A stretch of 64,000 nucleotides of DNA from CAVYXK01 sp963708245 (GCA_963708245.1 OY970201.1:1-64000); one strand, 5' to 3'; shown: positions 34,768 to 44,510, counted from the stretch's first letter. Translations and numbers: made by a program. The notes: generated by a model from the letters alone, not told the origin.

Positions 34768-35455
34768 GAGGGCCCTCCAAGGTCGGCTGGCCCGTCGACC
34801 TGACAGGCGCGCTAACTTCTAGGATTATTCTGTAGCGACTAGACGAACAAGCACTGGTTGGCCGAAGGTAGGCGAAAGGTGCTGCTGGGTCTTAACGAGG
34901 CAAACCCCAAGTGCACATCGATGCCGCATGACGAGCTTCTGGCGACCGGCGTGCGAGATCGTGCGATTTATGGCGTGTGCCTCCTTGCGTCCTTCGAAGA
35001 ACCTGTCTTCTTCCATCAGTATCGCCTGCTCGATCCCGGTCGATTAGAACCGTCCACAACCATTTCTGCCCCAGCGGGGAAGGTCTCGAAGATGTTCTCC
35101 CGCCTTCGCTACGAAGTGCGAGTCGCCGCCACATGACTGTGATAGATGCACGGCGGCTTTCCCCAATCCGCCACCCTAAAACCTGCCGCTCCGGTTTCAG
35201 CCACACCAAGCCACCAGACGAATGGCCGATTTTCGGATCAGTTCCGCAGAGCGGACCGACCGGAGCCCACCCTCGCGGACATCCAGCCGTACGATCACAG
35301 GCCAATAATTGTGGATGCGCTGGCCGCTGGACTGCGCAGGAAGCCGGGTTCGTGCCATGCTGCCGGTGCGGGGGCCTTCAGGGTCCGCGTGGGGGAAACG
35401 ATGCACGTCGGACGATCGCCGCGGAGCTACCGGCGGCGCAGGCACTAGCCCGGGC
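34768..35455. other. Gap without recognised gene
   Basis: Nearly 700 bases with several open frames on both strands, none with a recognisable motif or good start signal. Possibly decayed sequence upstream of the MFS gene. No repeats or hairpins stood out. Confidence 0.35.
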
Positions 35456-36643
35456 ATGAGCGCGTATGCCCCGGGAGACTCGGCCATCGTCCACGCCGCA
35501 CCGCGCCGGAGGGCGCCGGCCTTCTTAGGCCTGTTCCTTGTCCCCAGCGTGGCGCAGTCGATCCTGCTCACCGTCGTCCCACTGGAGGCGCTGCGCCTGC
35601 TGGGGACCGCCCGTGCAGTGACGCTGCTCTACGTTGCCGCCGGTTTGGCCGCCGTGGTGGCACGCCTCAGCATCCCCCTGCTGGTGCAGTTGATCCGGCG
35701 GCGGTTCGTGCTCAGCCTCGGCGCATTGCTGCTGATCGTCGGCAGCTCGCTGCTGACGAGTGGTGGCGTGTCGGCATTTGCCGGCGGTCTGGCGCTCAAC
35801 AGTTTTGCCTTCGCGTGCATCGAGATCGCCAGCAACCTCTATTTGTTGGACCACATCCCGCGCCAGGAGTTGCGGCGTTTCGAGCCGGCACGCATCTTCG
35901 CCTGTGCCGGTCCTGTGACCTTTGGTCCCTGGTTCGGTGTCTATCTCCAGCAACGCGTTGCCTTCGCGGCGCCGTTTGCCCTGGCCGCCGTGGCAGCAAT
36001 GCTACTGCTCGTCCTGTTCTGGTGGCTGCGCCTGACGGAGCTGACGCCGTCCCACCACAAGCCGCCGAACCCGCTGCGCTACCTGCCGCGTTTCTTCGCC
36101 CAGCCTCGGCTGCGTCTGGCTTGGGGCCTGGCGGGGGCTCGCTCGGCCTGGTGGAGCACTTTCTACATCTACACACCGATCTTTGCGGTGGTGTCCGGGC
36201 TCGGCGCCGAGGCGGGCGGCGCCATCGCCTCGATCGGCACCGCCTGGATCTTCCTGGTGCCGCTGTGGGGCTGGGTTGGCCGGCGCTACGGGCTGCGTCG
36301 GCTGCTGGCCGCCGGGTATGGGACTACAGGCCTGATGACCGCAGCCACTGCCGTGGCATTCCACCTGCCCTGGGTGGGCGCGACAACACTCGTGCTGGCT
36401 GGATTTGGTGCCGAGATGATCGACGGTGCCGGCAATCTGCTGTTCCTGCGTGCGGTCCATCCCTATGAGCGTTCGGAGATGACGACTGTGTTCGTCAGCT
36501 ATCGTGATGTCGCGCAGCTTGGTCCGCCCCTGGTCTGCGCAGCGCTATTGTCGGTGTTCGCGTTGCCATCTGTGTTCGCTGCGGCAGGCGTCATGATGGT
36601 CGGATCTGCAGCGCTGGCGGGTTACATCCCCCGTCGGCTGTGA
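35456..36643 (+). CDS. MFS-type transporter
   Basis: 395 residues with about 12 hydrophobic segments (SIRLTVV-type helix FLGLFLVPSVAQSILLTVVP; RRRFVLSLGALLLIVGSSLL; FALAAVAAMLLLVLFWWLRL; SVFAAAGVMMVGSAALAGYI). The first half has the short loop after TM2 with RLSIPLLVQLIRRRF in the place of the MFS motif A region. Substrate cannot be told. The ATG at 35456 is chosen because the family-like sequence begins there; an upstream extension exists but is not membrane-like. It stands alone between decayed regions; the frame is intact. Confidence 0.75.
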   Translation: MSAYAPGDSAIVHAAPRRRAPAFLGLFLVPSVAQSILLTVVPLEALRLLGTARAVTLLYVAAGLAAVVARLSIPLLVQLIRRRFVLSLGALLLIVGSSLLTSGGVSAFAGGLALNSFAFACIEIASNLYLLDHIPRQELRRFEPARIFACAGPVTFGPWFGVYLQQRVAFAAPFALAAVAAMLLLVLFWWLRLTELTPSHHKPPNPLRYLPRFFAQPRLRLAWGLAGARSAWWSTFYIYTPIFAVVSGLGAEAGGAIASIGTAWIFLVPLWGWVGRRYGLRRLLAAGYGTTGLMTAATAVAFHLPWVGATTLVLAGFGAEMIDGAGNLLFLRAVHPYERSEMTTVFVSYRDVAQLGPPLVCAALLSVFALPSVFAAAGVMMVGSAALAGYIPRRL

Positions 36644-36765
36644 AAGCGATGCTGTCGAGATTGTTCGGGACCACGACCAGCGGCCCTATCCGATGATCGC
36701 TCTCGACCCAAAGCAGCCATCGAAAATGTCCTGCGCCCAATTCTTTCTTTTCGACAAGCGGCGGC

Positions 36766-37550
36766 TCAATCGCGCGACTTGGGATGTGGAACCGGTCGCT
36801 GCACGTCGCGCGCTGGCTTGTCGTCGCGCAGCCCCACATAGACAACTTGGCGCAGTAGATTATCCAGCGTCCAGGTCAGGTAATTCACCTCTACGACCAG
36901 CTCCGGCCGCACCCAATGCACCCGCGACAGCTCAAGCGGCGAGCCGAACCGGCTCGTGCGCGGCGGCGGGATGTCGAGCAACATGCTGCCGGTGGCGAGT
37001 GGCTGCAATCGGCGCCACACCCGCTCAAGCTCTTCCTCACTCATGCCCGTCCCGGCTCGCCCGGCATACGTCAGCCTCCCATGGGGATCGTAGTAGCCGA
37101 GCAAGAGTGCACCGAGGCGTGGGCGGCTGCCTTCCGGGTCAGTCCACCCCACCACAACAAATTCCTCGCGGTTCAGGCATTTCGTCTTGAGCCACAGACC
37201 GCGGTTGCCCGGTACATAGGCCGCGTCTAACCGTTTCGATACGACGCCTTCGAGACCCAGCTTGCAAACGCTTTGATAGAACTGCGGACCGAGCCCCACC
37301 TGGTGGTCACAGTAGCGGATCGGCCCCTCGTGATTTTCGAGCAGGTGCTGGAGCCTTTGCTTCCGATCGGCGAGCGGGGCTGGCATCAGGTTCTCGGCAT
37401 CGAGGTAGAGCAGATCGAAGGCGAAGAAGATCAGGGAGCCGGTGAGGCGGTTATCTGTGGCAGCCTGCAAAAGGCCGAATGACGTGACGCCACTCTCGGC
37501 GACAGCGCACAGCTCGCCATCGATATACGCCTGCTGAGCGTCAACCCGGC
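36766..37550 (-). pseudogene. ligD: ATP-dependent DNA ligase (LigD-type), 5' truncated
   Basis: The frame contains AYIDGELCAV, LIFFAFDLLYLDAENL (motif III), KLGLEGVVSKRLDAAYVPG (motif IV) and GLWLKTKCLNREEFVVVGWT (motif V), then the OB-fold end (LLLGYYDPHGRLTYAGRAGT, LTWTLDNLLRQVVYVGLRDD). The adenylation motif KxDG and everything before it is missing: at about 37550 the sequence changes to a serine recombinase on the other strand. Such ligases act with Ku in non-homologous end joining. No Ku gene is visible here. Not functional. Confidence 0.8.
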
Positions 37551-37556
37551 GCTTCC

Positions 37557-39026
37557 GGCACGGATGAGAACCGACCCGTCTTCCAGGAGTTGTTGGCGGA
37601 CGCGAAAAGCAAACCACCTCCGTTCGATGCCGTTCTTGTTCACTCGTTCAGCCGGTTCTGCCGAGACGAGCTCACTTACGCTGTCGCGAAGCGGGATCTG
37701 ACCCGCGCCGGCATCGGCCTGCAATCGCTGACGCAACCACTTGGCGATGACCACACTGGCCAGATGGTGGCATCCATCCTGGTGACCTTCGATGCCTACC
37801 AGTCGCGGGAGAACGGCAAGCACACAGCTCGTGCCATGAAGGAGAACGCGCGGCAGGGGTTCTGGAACGGTAGCCTGCCACCGTTCGGCTACCAGGTCGT
37901 GGAGGCTGGGCGGCGCGGCGAGAAGGTCAAGAAATCGCTCGCAGTCCTCGCATCGAAAGCCGAGGTCGTCCGGCGCGTGTATGCGATGTATCTCGGCATC
38001 GAGGGTCGGCAATATGGCGTCAAGGCCATCGCCGTTCAGTTGAATGCCGAAGGCGGCACCTATCGGGGGAAGGCCTTCGCGATCTCAAATGTCCATCGCA
38101 TCCTGACTAACGAAACCTACACCGGCACGCATTGGTTCAACGTCAAGGACTCAAAGACCGGGCACCCCCGGCCCCGATCGGAATGGGTCGCAATGTCGGT
38201 GCCGGCCATCATCGACCATGCCATGTTCGACCGCGTGCGGGAAACGCTCGCTGAAAGGAATCCGAAACGAACCCCACCTCGGACGGTGACTGGCCCGATC
38301 TTGCGGACGGGCGTCGCGGTGTGCGTGGCCTGCGGCTCCGGCATGACGCTGCGGACCGGCAAGCATAACCGCTACCGCTACTATGCCTGCGCCGGCCGGG
38401 CTCAAAAGGGGCCAACCAAGTGCGAAGGCTGTGCTCACCCGATGGAGAGCCTCGACGGTCTCGTGCTCGACCAGTTGGCGGACAAAGTGTTCGCCCCGGA
38501 ACGGCTGAGGGAGCTACTGGCGGGATTTCTTGATCAGAGCAGGGATGCCGAGCAGGAGCGGCGTCAGCGCCAGGGACGGCTGAGGGCGGAGCTGACTGAA
38601 GTCGAGGGTGCCATCCAGAAGTTGCTGGCCGCGGTGGAGAAAGGGCTGATGGACCTCGACGACCCGGCTCTGGCCGAGCGGCTGCACCGGCACAAGATCA
38701 ATCGAGCGAGGCTCGCCGAAGAAATCGCATTGGCCGCGAGGGCCGATGTGCCTGGCCAAATGTCCGTCACGCCAGCGAAGCTAGAGCGGCTTTCCAGCGC
38801 AATGCGAAAAGTCCTCAAAACAGGGCCGACCGAACTCCGTCGGGCCTACCTGCGTATGTTCGTCCAGCGCGTAGTTGTCAGCCGCCGCGAAGTGCACATT
38901 TCCGGGCCGAAGAGCGCCTTGGCTCGGGCCGCGAGTTCAGACGAGTTGGCGCCATCGCCAGGAGTTCTTAGTTTTGTTCGGGGGTGGCGTCCCCGGCGGG
39001 ATTCGAACCCACGGCCCCAGGATTAG
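37557..39026 (+). pseudogene. Large serine recombinase lacking catalytic N-terminus, ending in tRNA-Arg
   Basis: The frame starts inside the resolvase domain (GTDENRPVFQELLADAKS, VLVHSFSRFCRDELTYAVAK, LTQPLGDDHTGQMVASILVT), so the first 50-60 residues with the nucleophilic Ser are gone. Recombinase domain (GFWNGSLPPFGYQV; ISNVHRILTNETYTGTHWFN), zinc ribbon (GVAVCVACGSGMTLRTGKHN; YYACAGRA) and coiled coil (EQERRQRQGRLRAELTEVEG) follow. The last 13 codons (WRPRRDSNPRPQD) are the tRNA-Arg gene read from the other strand. Serine integrases ending in a tRNA point to integration at that site. Inactive because of the deletion that also cut the DNA ligase gene. Confidence 0.85.
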
Positions 39027-39061
39027 GAATCCTGTGCTCTATCCGGCTGAGCTACGGGGAC
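38988..39061 (-). tRNA. tRNA-Arg (anticodon CCU)
   Basis: On the minus strand the cloverleaf is complete: acceptor GTCCCCG/CGGGGAC, D arm GCTC..GAGC, anticodon stem CAGGA/TCCTG with loop TTCCTAA (anticodon CCT), T arm with GGTTCGAATCC. CCA is not encoded. The gene overlaps the 3' end of a serine recombinase on the plus strand and marks the border between the accessory left half and the core-like right half of the window. Confidence 0.95.
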
Positions 39062-39198
39062 CTCACCGCCACCTTTCACGGCGTGCCACCCTTTCACCAC
39101 ATAACGGCGGTACCGGGCAACCGCCCCACGCCCGTACGACATCCAACGCGGCGCTGCCGCTCCGGATCCGCCCGAGCCGCCAGAAACACGAGGCCCCT

Positions 39199-41136
39199 AT
39201 GTCTGACGCGCCGGCGTCCCCCGACCAGCCAGTGCCGAACCGGGTCACACCGCCGGAAACGCCCGGCCTCGGCTCGCTGTTCGCGCTGCTCGTCGGCGTG
39301 GTGTGCGTCGCCGGGCTCTATTTCGCCCGCGACGTGCTGATCCCGATCACCCTCTCGGTCCTGCTGAGCCTCATCCTCGCCCCCCTGGTCAATTTGCTGC
39401 GCGCGATCCGGCTCGGCCGCGTCGCCTCCGTGATCGTCGCAGTGGTGCTGGGCTTCGGGATCGTGCTGGCACTGGGCGGCTTGATCGGCACCCAGATCGC
39501 GGGACTCGCCAATCAGCTCCCCGCCTATCAATTCACCATCGACCAGAAGATCGACACGATCCGCGACGCGACCGTCGGCCGGTTGTCGGCTCTGCTGAAC
39601 ACTCTGGGAGAGCGCGCCGGGCTGCCCCCGCCCCGGACACCCATCGCCGGGCCCCACCAGCCGGCCACCGCACCGCCGCCGGCACCGGCACAGAACCAGC
39701 AGGCGCCCTCCGCGCTGATGCAGGTCGCCGAAAATGTGGTTGTGCCGATCGTCAGCCCGCTGGCAACCATCGGCATCGTCTTCGTGGTCACCATTTTCAT
39801 TCTGTTGCAGCGTGAGGACCTGCGCGACCGTTTGATCCGCCTGTTCGGATCCGGCGACTTGCACCGCACGACCAGCGCGATGGACGATGCGGCTCGCCGG
39901 CTGAGCTATTATTTCCTGTCGCAACTCTGCGTCAACGCCGGCTTCGGCTGTGTCATCGGGACCGGCCTCGCGCTGATCGGCATCCCCAGCCCGTTGCTTT
40001 GGGGCATCCTGGCGACGCTGCTGCGTTTCGTGCCCTATATCGGCACGCCGCTGGCCGCCGTCCTCCCGCTCGCCCTGGCGGCGGCAGTGTCACCTGGCTG
40101 GTCGCTCGTGCTGTGGACCGCAGCGCTCTACATCGGCTGCGAAATGGTCACCGGACAGGCGATTGAACCGTTCGTGTACGGGCGCAGCACCGGACTGTCG
40201 CCGGCCGCAGTGGTCATCACGGCGATCTTTTGGACCTGGCTGTGGGGGCCGATCGGACTCATCCTTTCGACCCCGCTCACGCTCTGCCTGGTGGTGCTCG
40301 GCCGGCACTTCAAGCAGTTCGAATTCCTCGACGTGCTGCTGGGTGACCGGCCAGCGCTCAGCCCGGTCGAAAGCTTCTACCAGCGGATGCTGGCCGGCGA
40401 TGCAGACGAGGCTCAGGAGCAAGCCGAGACTCTGCTGCGCGATATCCCGCTGTCGTCCTACTATGATGACGTGGTGCTGAAGGGGCTTCAGCTCGCCGCC
40501 AACGATGCCGCGCGCGGCGTCCTCACACCTGAGCAGACAGCGCGGATCCAGGCTGCGGTCGAGGCGCTGGTGCTCGAGCTCGAGGACCATTCCGACCTCC
40601 CGGCGGGCACCACCGAGCCGGCGCACAAGCCTGCCGACAGGATACCCGCTCGAGGCAGGCACCCTGCGGATGACGTTGCGCTGCCGTCGGAGTGGCATCC
40701 CGAGCGCGCCGTTCTGTGCATCGCCGGGCGCGGGCCGCTTGACGGCGTGGCTGCGACGATGCTGGCCCAGCTCCTCGGCAAGCACGGGCTCCGCGCCCGG
40801 ACGATATCGCACGATACCGTCTCGCGCGAACGCATCGCCGAGCTGAACGCCACCGGCGCCGCCATGCTGTGCCTGATTTATCTCGAGCTTTCCGGCAGCC
40901 CGGCGCATCTGCGCTTCCTGATCCGCCGCCTGCGCCAGCGCTTTGCCGACCAGCCGATCCTGGTGGGCATCTGGGCACCGGAGGACGACTTCCTGCGCGA
41001 CGAGCGCCTGCGCGGCGTAGTGGGGGCAGATTATTACGTCAGCTCTCTCCACGGCGCCGTTGAGGCGTGCCTGGAGGCGGCGCACAAGGCGACGCGCACG
41101 GAGATTCGCCCGCTGCGGGTCGAAGGCGGTTCGTAG
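39199..41136 (+). CDS. AI-2E family permease with long C-terminal extension
   Basis: 645 residues. The N-terminal part has the AI-2E/PerM layout: paired helices (GLGSLFALLVGVVCVAGLYF; LIPITLSVLLSLILAPLVNL), a soluble loop rich in Pro/Ala (residues about 145-175), then helices with LLWGILATLLRFVPYIGTPL and WLWGPIGLILSTPLTLCLVV, both typical. Residues about 370-645 form a cytosolic extension; its last part (RAVLCIAGRGPLDGVAATML, RFADQPILVGIWAPEDDFLR) resembles a cobalamin-binding-like or Rossmann domain seen on some relatives. The substrate is unknown; the family includes AI-2 exporters and Na+/H+ antiporters. The ATG at 39199 starts at the first family-like residue. Confidence 0.85.
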   Translation: MSDAPASPDQPVPNRVTPPETPGLGSLFALLVGVVCVAGLYFARDVLIPITLSVLLSLILAPLVNLLRAIRLGRVASVIVAVVLGFGIVLALGGLIGTQIAGLANQLPAYQFTIDQKIDTIRDATVGRLSALLNTLGERAGLPPPRTPIAGPHQPATAPPPAPAQNQQAPSALMQVAENVVVPIVSPLATIGIVFVVTIFILLQREDLRDRLIRLFGSGDLHRTTSAMDDAARRLSYYFLSQLCVNAGFGCVIGTGLALIGIPSPLLWGILATLLRFVPYIGTPLAAVLPLALAAAVSPGWSLVLWTAALYIGCEMVTGQAIEPFVYGRSTGLSPAAVVITAIFWTWLWGPIGLILSTPLTLCLVVLGRHFKQFEFLDVLLGDRPALSPVESFYQRMLAGDADEAQEQAETLLRDIPLSSYYDDVVLKGLQLAANDAARGVLTPEQTARIQAAVEALVLELEDHSDLPAGTTEPAHKPADRIPARGRHPADDVALPSEWHPERAVLCIAGRGPLDGVAATMLAQLLGKHGLRARTISHDTVSRERIAELNATGAAMLCLIYLELSGSPAHLRFLIRRLRQRFADQPILVGIWAPEDDFLRDERLRGVVGADYYVSSLHGAVEACLEAAHKATRTEIRPLRVEGGS

Positions 41137-41155
41137 CCCAGCACGCACATCGATC

Positions 41156-41207
41156 CACCTCTCGCGCTCTGCGGGAGAGGTCGCCACGCGAAGCGTGGTG
41201 GGTGAGG
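41156..41207. repeat. REP-like palindromic repeat, copy 1
   Basis: CACCTCTCGCGCTCTGCGGG then AGAGGTCG, a second small stem CCACGCGAAGCGTGG, and GGTGAGG. Same family as the copies at 52743, 59889 and 62624. Located just after the AI-2E permease gene. Confidence 0.8.
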
Positions 41208-41330
41208 ATGCCGGGAGCGAGCCCCATCCCCCACAGGTCAATCCCTCCCGCAGGGCCCGGTATTATTCTGGACCGAACAGGTCCCTAAAGCGTAGCGTGG
41301 CTCCGCAGAGAGGCAGTCGGCGGCAATGGG

Positions 41331-41444
41331 ATGAGCGCCGGACATATCATCGTTTACGTGATAGCGGCCGCGCTGGTGATTGCGGCGCTGGCGCGGCATT
41401 CGTATTCGGTGAAGGCGCGTCGTATCAAAGGCAACGTCGTGTAG
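41331..41444 (+). CDS. Possible 37-residue membrane protein
   Basis: A short frame encoding MSAGHIIVYVIAAALVIAAL and then ARHSYSVKARRIKGNVV: one clear membrane helix followed by a basic tail, the layout of many real bacterial microproteins (N-out or N-in single-pass). There is no strong ribosome binding site. It sits alone between the AI-2E permease and the dipeptidase. Judged on composition only. Confidence 0.45.
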   Translation: MSAGHIIVYVIAAALVIAALARHSYSVKARRIKGNVV

Positions 41445-41633
41445 ATGCGCGATAACGCCGGAACGCTCTCGCCGAACCAATCACCCGCTCGGTCAAAGCC
41501 CCGTCGAGCAACATAACAACCTCCGTGGTGCTCCGTGGATCCTCCGCGGTTCTCCGTGTGAACGCTTTCCCGACCCTGAACCCGTCGCCGCAGCCCTTGA
41601 CGCTTCCTCGCCCAAGGGGAAGCGTGCTGCCCC

Positions 41634-42662
41634 ATGAACGATGCCCTCGCCACCGACCCGCTCGCCGTGCACCGCACACTGCTGACGATCGACACGCACA
41701 TTGATATCCCCTGGCCCACCGGCCCCGACCCGTTCACAGAGACCTCCCGCAAGGTCGACCTGCCGAAGATGCGGCGTGGTGGGTTGGCGGCAGGGTGCTT
41801 TGCCGCCTACGTGCCGCAGGCGACGCGCACGCCGGAGAACGCGCAGGCCGCGTTCGCCCGCGCCGTAGGCATGCTGGAAGCGATCCGCGGGATGGCCCGA
41901 ACCGACAGCGGCATCACCGCGCGCCTGACCACGACTGTCACCGAGATCGAAGCGGCGAAGCGGGACGGCGTGCTGGCCATAATTCCAGCGGTGGAGAACG
42001 GATTCGCGATCGGCGACGACCTGGCGCGGCTCAAGCGGCTGCGCGAGCTTGGCGCCCGTTACCTGACGATCACCCACACCGGGCACAACGCGCTCGCCGA
42101 TTCCGCCAATCCGCGTCAGGATCTCGGCGATTCACCGGTCGAGCACGGCGGTCTCAGCCCGCTCGGTCGCACAGCGATTGCCGAGTTGAACCGGCTCGGC
42201 ATGCTGGTCGATGTCTCGCATGCCTCACGCGAGTCCACGCTGCAGGCCGCGGAGTGCTCGCGCACGCCAGTGGTCGCGACCCATTCCTGCATCCGTGCGC
42301 TATGCGACAATCCGCGCAACCTCGACAACGCACAGCTCGACGCGCTGCGCGACGTGGGCGGCGTGGTGCAAGTGACGGCCGTCGCCGGGTTCCTCAAACC
42401 GAATGCCAAGCCCGAGGAGGTCACGGTCGCCGATTTCGCCGGCCATATCGACTTCGCCGTGCAGCGGATCGGCGTCGAGCATGTCGGCATCTCCTCGGAT
42501 TTTGACGGTGGTGGCTGGTTCTCCGGCTGGTCCGACGTATCGGAATCACCCAACATCACCGCCGAGTTGATGCGGCGCGGCTATGGTCCGGCGGAGCTGG
42601 CGCTACTGTGGGGCGGCAATTTCCTGCGGCTGTTGCGCCGGGCAGAGGAGGTCGCGGCATGA
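41634..42662 (+). CDS. Membrane dipeptidase (peptidase family M19)
   Basis: 342 residues of renal-dipeptidase type, a zinc enzyme that cleaves dipeptides including D-amino-acid-containing ones. Visible motifs are TIDTHIDIPWPTGPDP (first metal ligands H-x-D), AVENGFAIGDDLARL (Glu ligand), YLTITHTGHNALADSA, MLVDVSHASRESTLQAA and VVATHSCIRALCDNPRN (His ligands), and HVGISSDFDGGGW (Asp). Length is normal. The stop overlaps the aldo/keto reductase start (ATGA), so the two are translated together. Intact. Confidence 0.9.
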   Translation: MNDALATDPLAVHRTLLTIDTHIDIPWPTGPDPFTETSRKVDLPKMRRGGLAAGCFAAYVPQATRTPENAQAAFARAVGMLEAIRGMARTDSGITARLTTTVTEIEAAKRDGVLAIIPAVENGFAIGDDLARLKRLRELGARYLTITHTGHNALADSANPRQDLGDSPVEHGGLSPLGRTAIAELNRLGMLVDVSHASRESTLQAAECSRTPVVATHSCIRALCDNPRNLDNAQLDALRDVGGVVQVTAVAGFLKPNAKPEEVTVADFAGHIDFAVQRIGVEHVGISSDFDGGGWFSGWSDVSESPNITAELMRRGYGPAELALLWGGNFLRLLRRAEEVAA

Positions 42663-43498
42663 AGCGTCACGTTCGTCTTCCGGACGGCACAGAGGTGCCG
42701 GCGCTCGGCCAGGGCACTTGGCACATGGGCGAGAGCCGGCGAAGCGCGGCGTCCGAGGTGGCCGCGCTGAAGCTCGGCATCGAACTCGGCGTGACGCTGA
42801 TCGATACCGCCGAGATGTACGGCGACGGCGGGGCGGAGGAGATCGTCGCGCAGGCGATCGCCGGCCAGCGCGACAAAGTCTTCATCGTCAGCAAGGTCTA
42901 TCCACACAACGCGTCCCGCACCGGCGTGCCCGCGGCCTGCGAGCGCAGCCTGAAGCGGCTGGCGATTGATTGCCTCGATCTCTATCTGCTGCACTGGCGC
43001 GGGAGCCATCCCCTGACGGAGACCGTCGAGGCGTTCGAAAAACTGCGCGCGGCCGGCAAGATCCGCTATTGGGGCGTCTCTAATTTCGACACCGACGACA
43101 TGCAGGAGCTCGCAGGGTTGCAGCACGGCAGCGCCTGCGCCACCAACCAAGTGCTGTACAACCCCGATACGCGCGGCATCGAATTCGACCTGCTGCCCTG
43201 GTGCCGGGATCACAGAATCCCCGTGATGGCCTATTCGCCGGTTGGCCAGGGCGGGCGGCTGCTGCGCTCACCCGCGCTCACCGCTGTGGCGAAGCGGCAC
43301 AATGCCACGCCGGCGCAGATCGCGATCGCCTGGAGCCTGCGGGACGGACATATCATATCCATCCCGAAAGCAAGCGATCTCAAACATGTACGGGAAAATG
43401 CCGCTGCCACTGATATCGAACTGAGCGCCGTGGACCTGACGGAGATCAATGCCCGTCACCCGCCGCCCGCACACAAGGAGGCGCTCGGACTTTTATAG
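42659..43498 (+). CDS. Aldo/keto reductase
   Basis: 279 residues. NADPH-dependent TIM-barrel reductase with the catalytic tetrad visible: Asp and Tyr in LIDTAEMYGDGGAEEIVAQA, Lys in VFIVSKVYPHNASRT, His in LDLYLLHWRGSHPL. The cofactor-binding end shows ISIPKASDLKHVRENAAA. The start codon overlaps the dipeptidase stop. Substrate unknown; the coupling suggests a joint role in turnover of a peptide-derived or sugar aldehyde compound, but that is guesswork. Confidence 0.9.
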   Translation: MKRHVRLPDGTEVPALGQGTWHMGESRRSAASEVAALKLGIELGVTLIDTAEMYGDGGAEEIVAQAIAGQRDKVFIVSKVYPHNASRTGVPAACERSLKRLAIDCLDLYLLHWRGSHPLTETVEAFEKLRAAGKIRYWGVSNFDTDDMQELAGLQHGSACATNQVLYNPDTRGIEFDLLPWCRDHRIPVMAYSPVGQGGRLLRSPALTAVAKRHNATPAQIAIAWSLRDGHIISIPKASDLKHVRENAAATDIELSAVDLTEINARHPPPAHKEALGLL

Positions 43499-43526
43499 CG
43501 GCCAAACCACGCTTCGGTACAAAAAA

Positions 43527-43548
43527 CAAGGGGGCGAAAGCCCCCTTG
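43527..43548 (-). terminator. Rho-independent terminator
   Basis: Perfect 9-bp stem CAAGGGGGC/GCCCCCTTG with GAAA loop. On the minus strand it is followed by six T (plus-strand A at 43521-43526), so it terminates the small secreted-protein gene ending at 43567. It may also stop readthrough from the aldo/keto reductase gene on the other side. Confidence 0.85.
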
Positions 43549-43566
43549 GAATCAGACCGCGACAGG

Positions 43567-43785
43567 TCAGCTCTGAGTGCTTGGAGTAGTAGTAGGCTTC
43601 GGTGGCTTATGCGTCTTGTGCGACACATGGTGCACCGGCTTCTTGTGGTGCGTTGTTGTAGGGGTTGTGGGGGTTGTCGCGGTCGTGCTGCTGCCGCTCG
43701 GCGCGTCCGACGAAGCGGCCATGGCGCTGAGAGGCAATAGGGCAAAGACAGAGACGGCAAGCACAAGTGTGCGGAGAGTGATCAC
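43567..43785 (-). CDS. Small exported Thr/Pro/His-rich protein
   Basis: 72 residues: a clear signal peptide (ITLRTLVLAVSVFALLPLSA, cleavage likely after AMAA) and a low-complexity mature part of T, P, S, H and K (TTATTPTTPTTTHHKKPVHH). Disordered, probably periplasmic; the His-rich patches could bind metal, which is speculation. A good terminator follows immediately. Similar small Thr/His-rich exported proteins are common and uncharacterised in this group. Confidence 0.65.
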   Translation of the reverse strand: MITLRTLVLAVSVFALLPLSAMAASSDAPSGSSTTATTPTTPTTTHHKKPVHHVSHKTHKPPKPTTTPSTQS

Positions 43786-43933
43786 GGATAAACTCCAGAA
43801 GGACAGACGTTGCGGGCGGGGTTGCGGAATTCAGGCGGTGGCTTGGCCCTGAATTCGAGCGGAGCCTATGCAGGACGTCACGGAGTCGGGCAAGCCCTTC
43901 CCGCCATCGAATGTGATCGTTTCAAGCGCTGTC

Positions 43934-44356
43934 TCATATAAGGCACAACGCCCGCAGCTCGCGCCGAAGTACGGGCGGCAGCTCGGACTCGCCGCGCGCC
44001 GGTGGGGCAACGACAAGGTCTGGCGGCGCGTCCTCTGGCATCAGGTAGCGCCAGCCCTGGAACGGCTTGGTGGGGCGGCCGACCAGCGGCGCCAGCTTCG
44101 GGTCCAGCACCAGCCCGGCGCAGGCGGTGCCGTCGCTCCAGTGATCCTCGATGATACCGAGGACCCGTTGGCGAGCCTGCATGAAGCCGCAGATCACCCA
44201 GTAGATCGAGCCGCCATCGGTCACTTCCTCGGCGCGGCGGGGGAAGTTGCGCGTGCGGTGGCGCAGCGGCGGATCGCGCCCGGCGCGTTCAGCCTGCAGG
44301 GCGCGCAGGTGATCGAGGTCGCGCACCCCGACCGCAAGCTTGGTCAGGTGGAGCAT
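43934..44356 (-). CDS. DUF1489 family protein
   Basis: 140 residues starting MLHLTKLAVGVRDLDHLRAL, with RHRTRNFPRRAEEV, GGSIYWVICGFMQARQRVLG, ACAGLVLDPKLAPLVGRPTK and PFQGWRYLMPEDAPPDL. These are the conserved blocks of DUF1489, a family confined mainly to Alphaproteobacteria and of unknown function. The ATG at 44356 fits the family start; the longer open frame upstream overlaps the next gene on the other strand and is not used. Confidence 0.88.
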   Translation of the reverse strand: MLHLTKLAVGVRDLDHLRALQAERAGRDPPLRHRTRNFPRRAEEVTDGGSIYWVICGFMQARQRVLGIIEDHWSDGTACAGLVLDPKLAPLVGRPTKPFQGWRYLMPEDAPPDLVVAPPARGESELPPVLRRELRALCLI

Positions 44357-44510
44357 GGCGGCGGTGCCGGCATTGAGCTCGATTCGGAACTCGGCAGCAC
44401 ACCCCAATGTGCGGGACAACCCGCCCACGGACAAGGGCCCGGTCTGTTCGGGCGGTTTGATAGCGGTGCGTGTGCCGTCGAGAAGGCAGAGCAATTCAGA
44501 AGACATTTGC

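Noticed and set aside
34858..35459. Plus-strand frames before the MFS gene
   Set aside because: No motif, no good start site, low likelihood of being coding; left as an unassigned gap.
40090..41241. 383-codon minus-strand open frame
   Set aside because: Antisense to the AI-2E permease; no features of its own.
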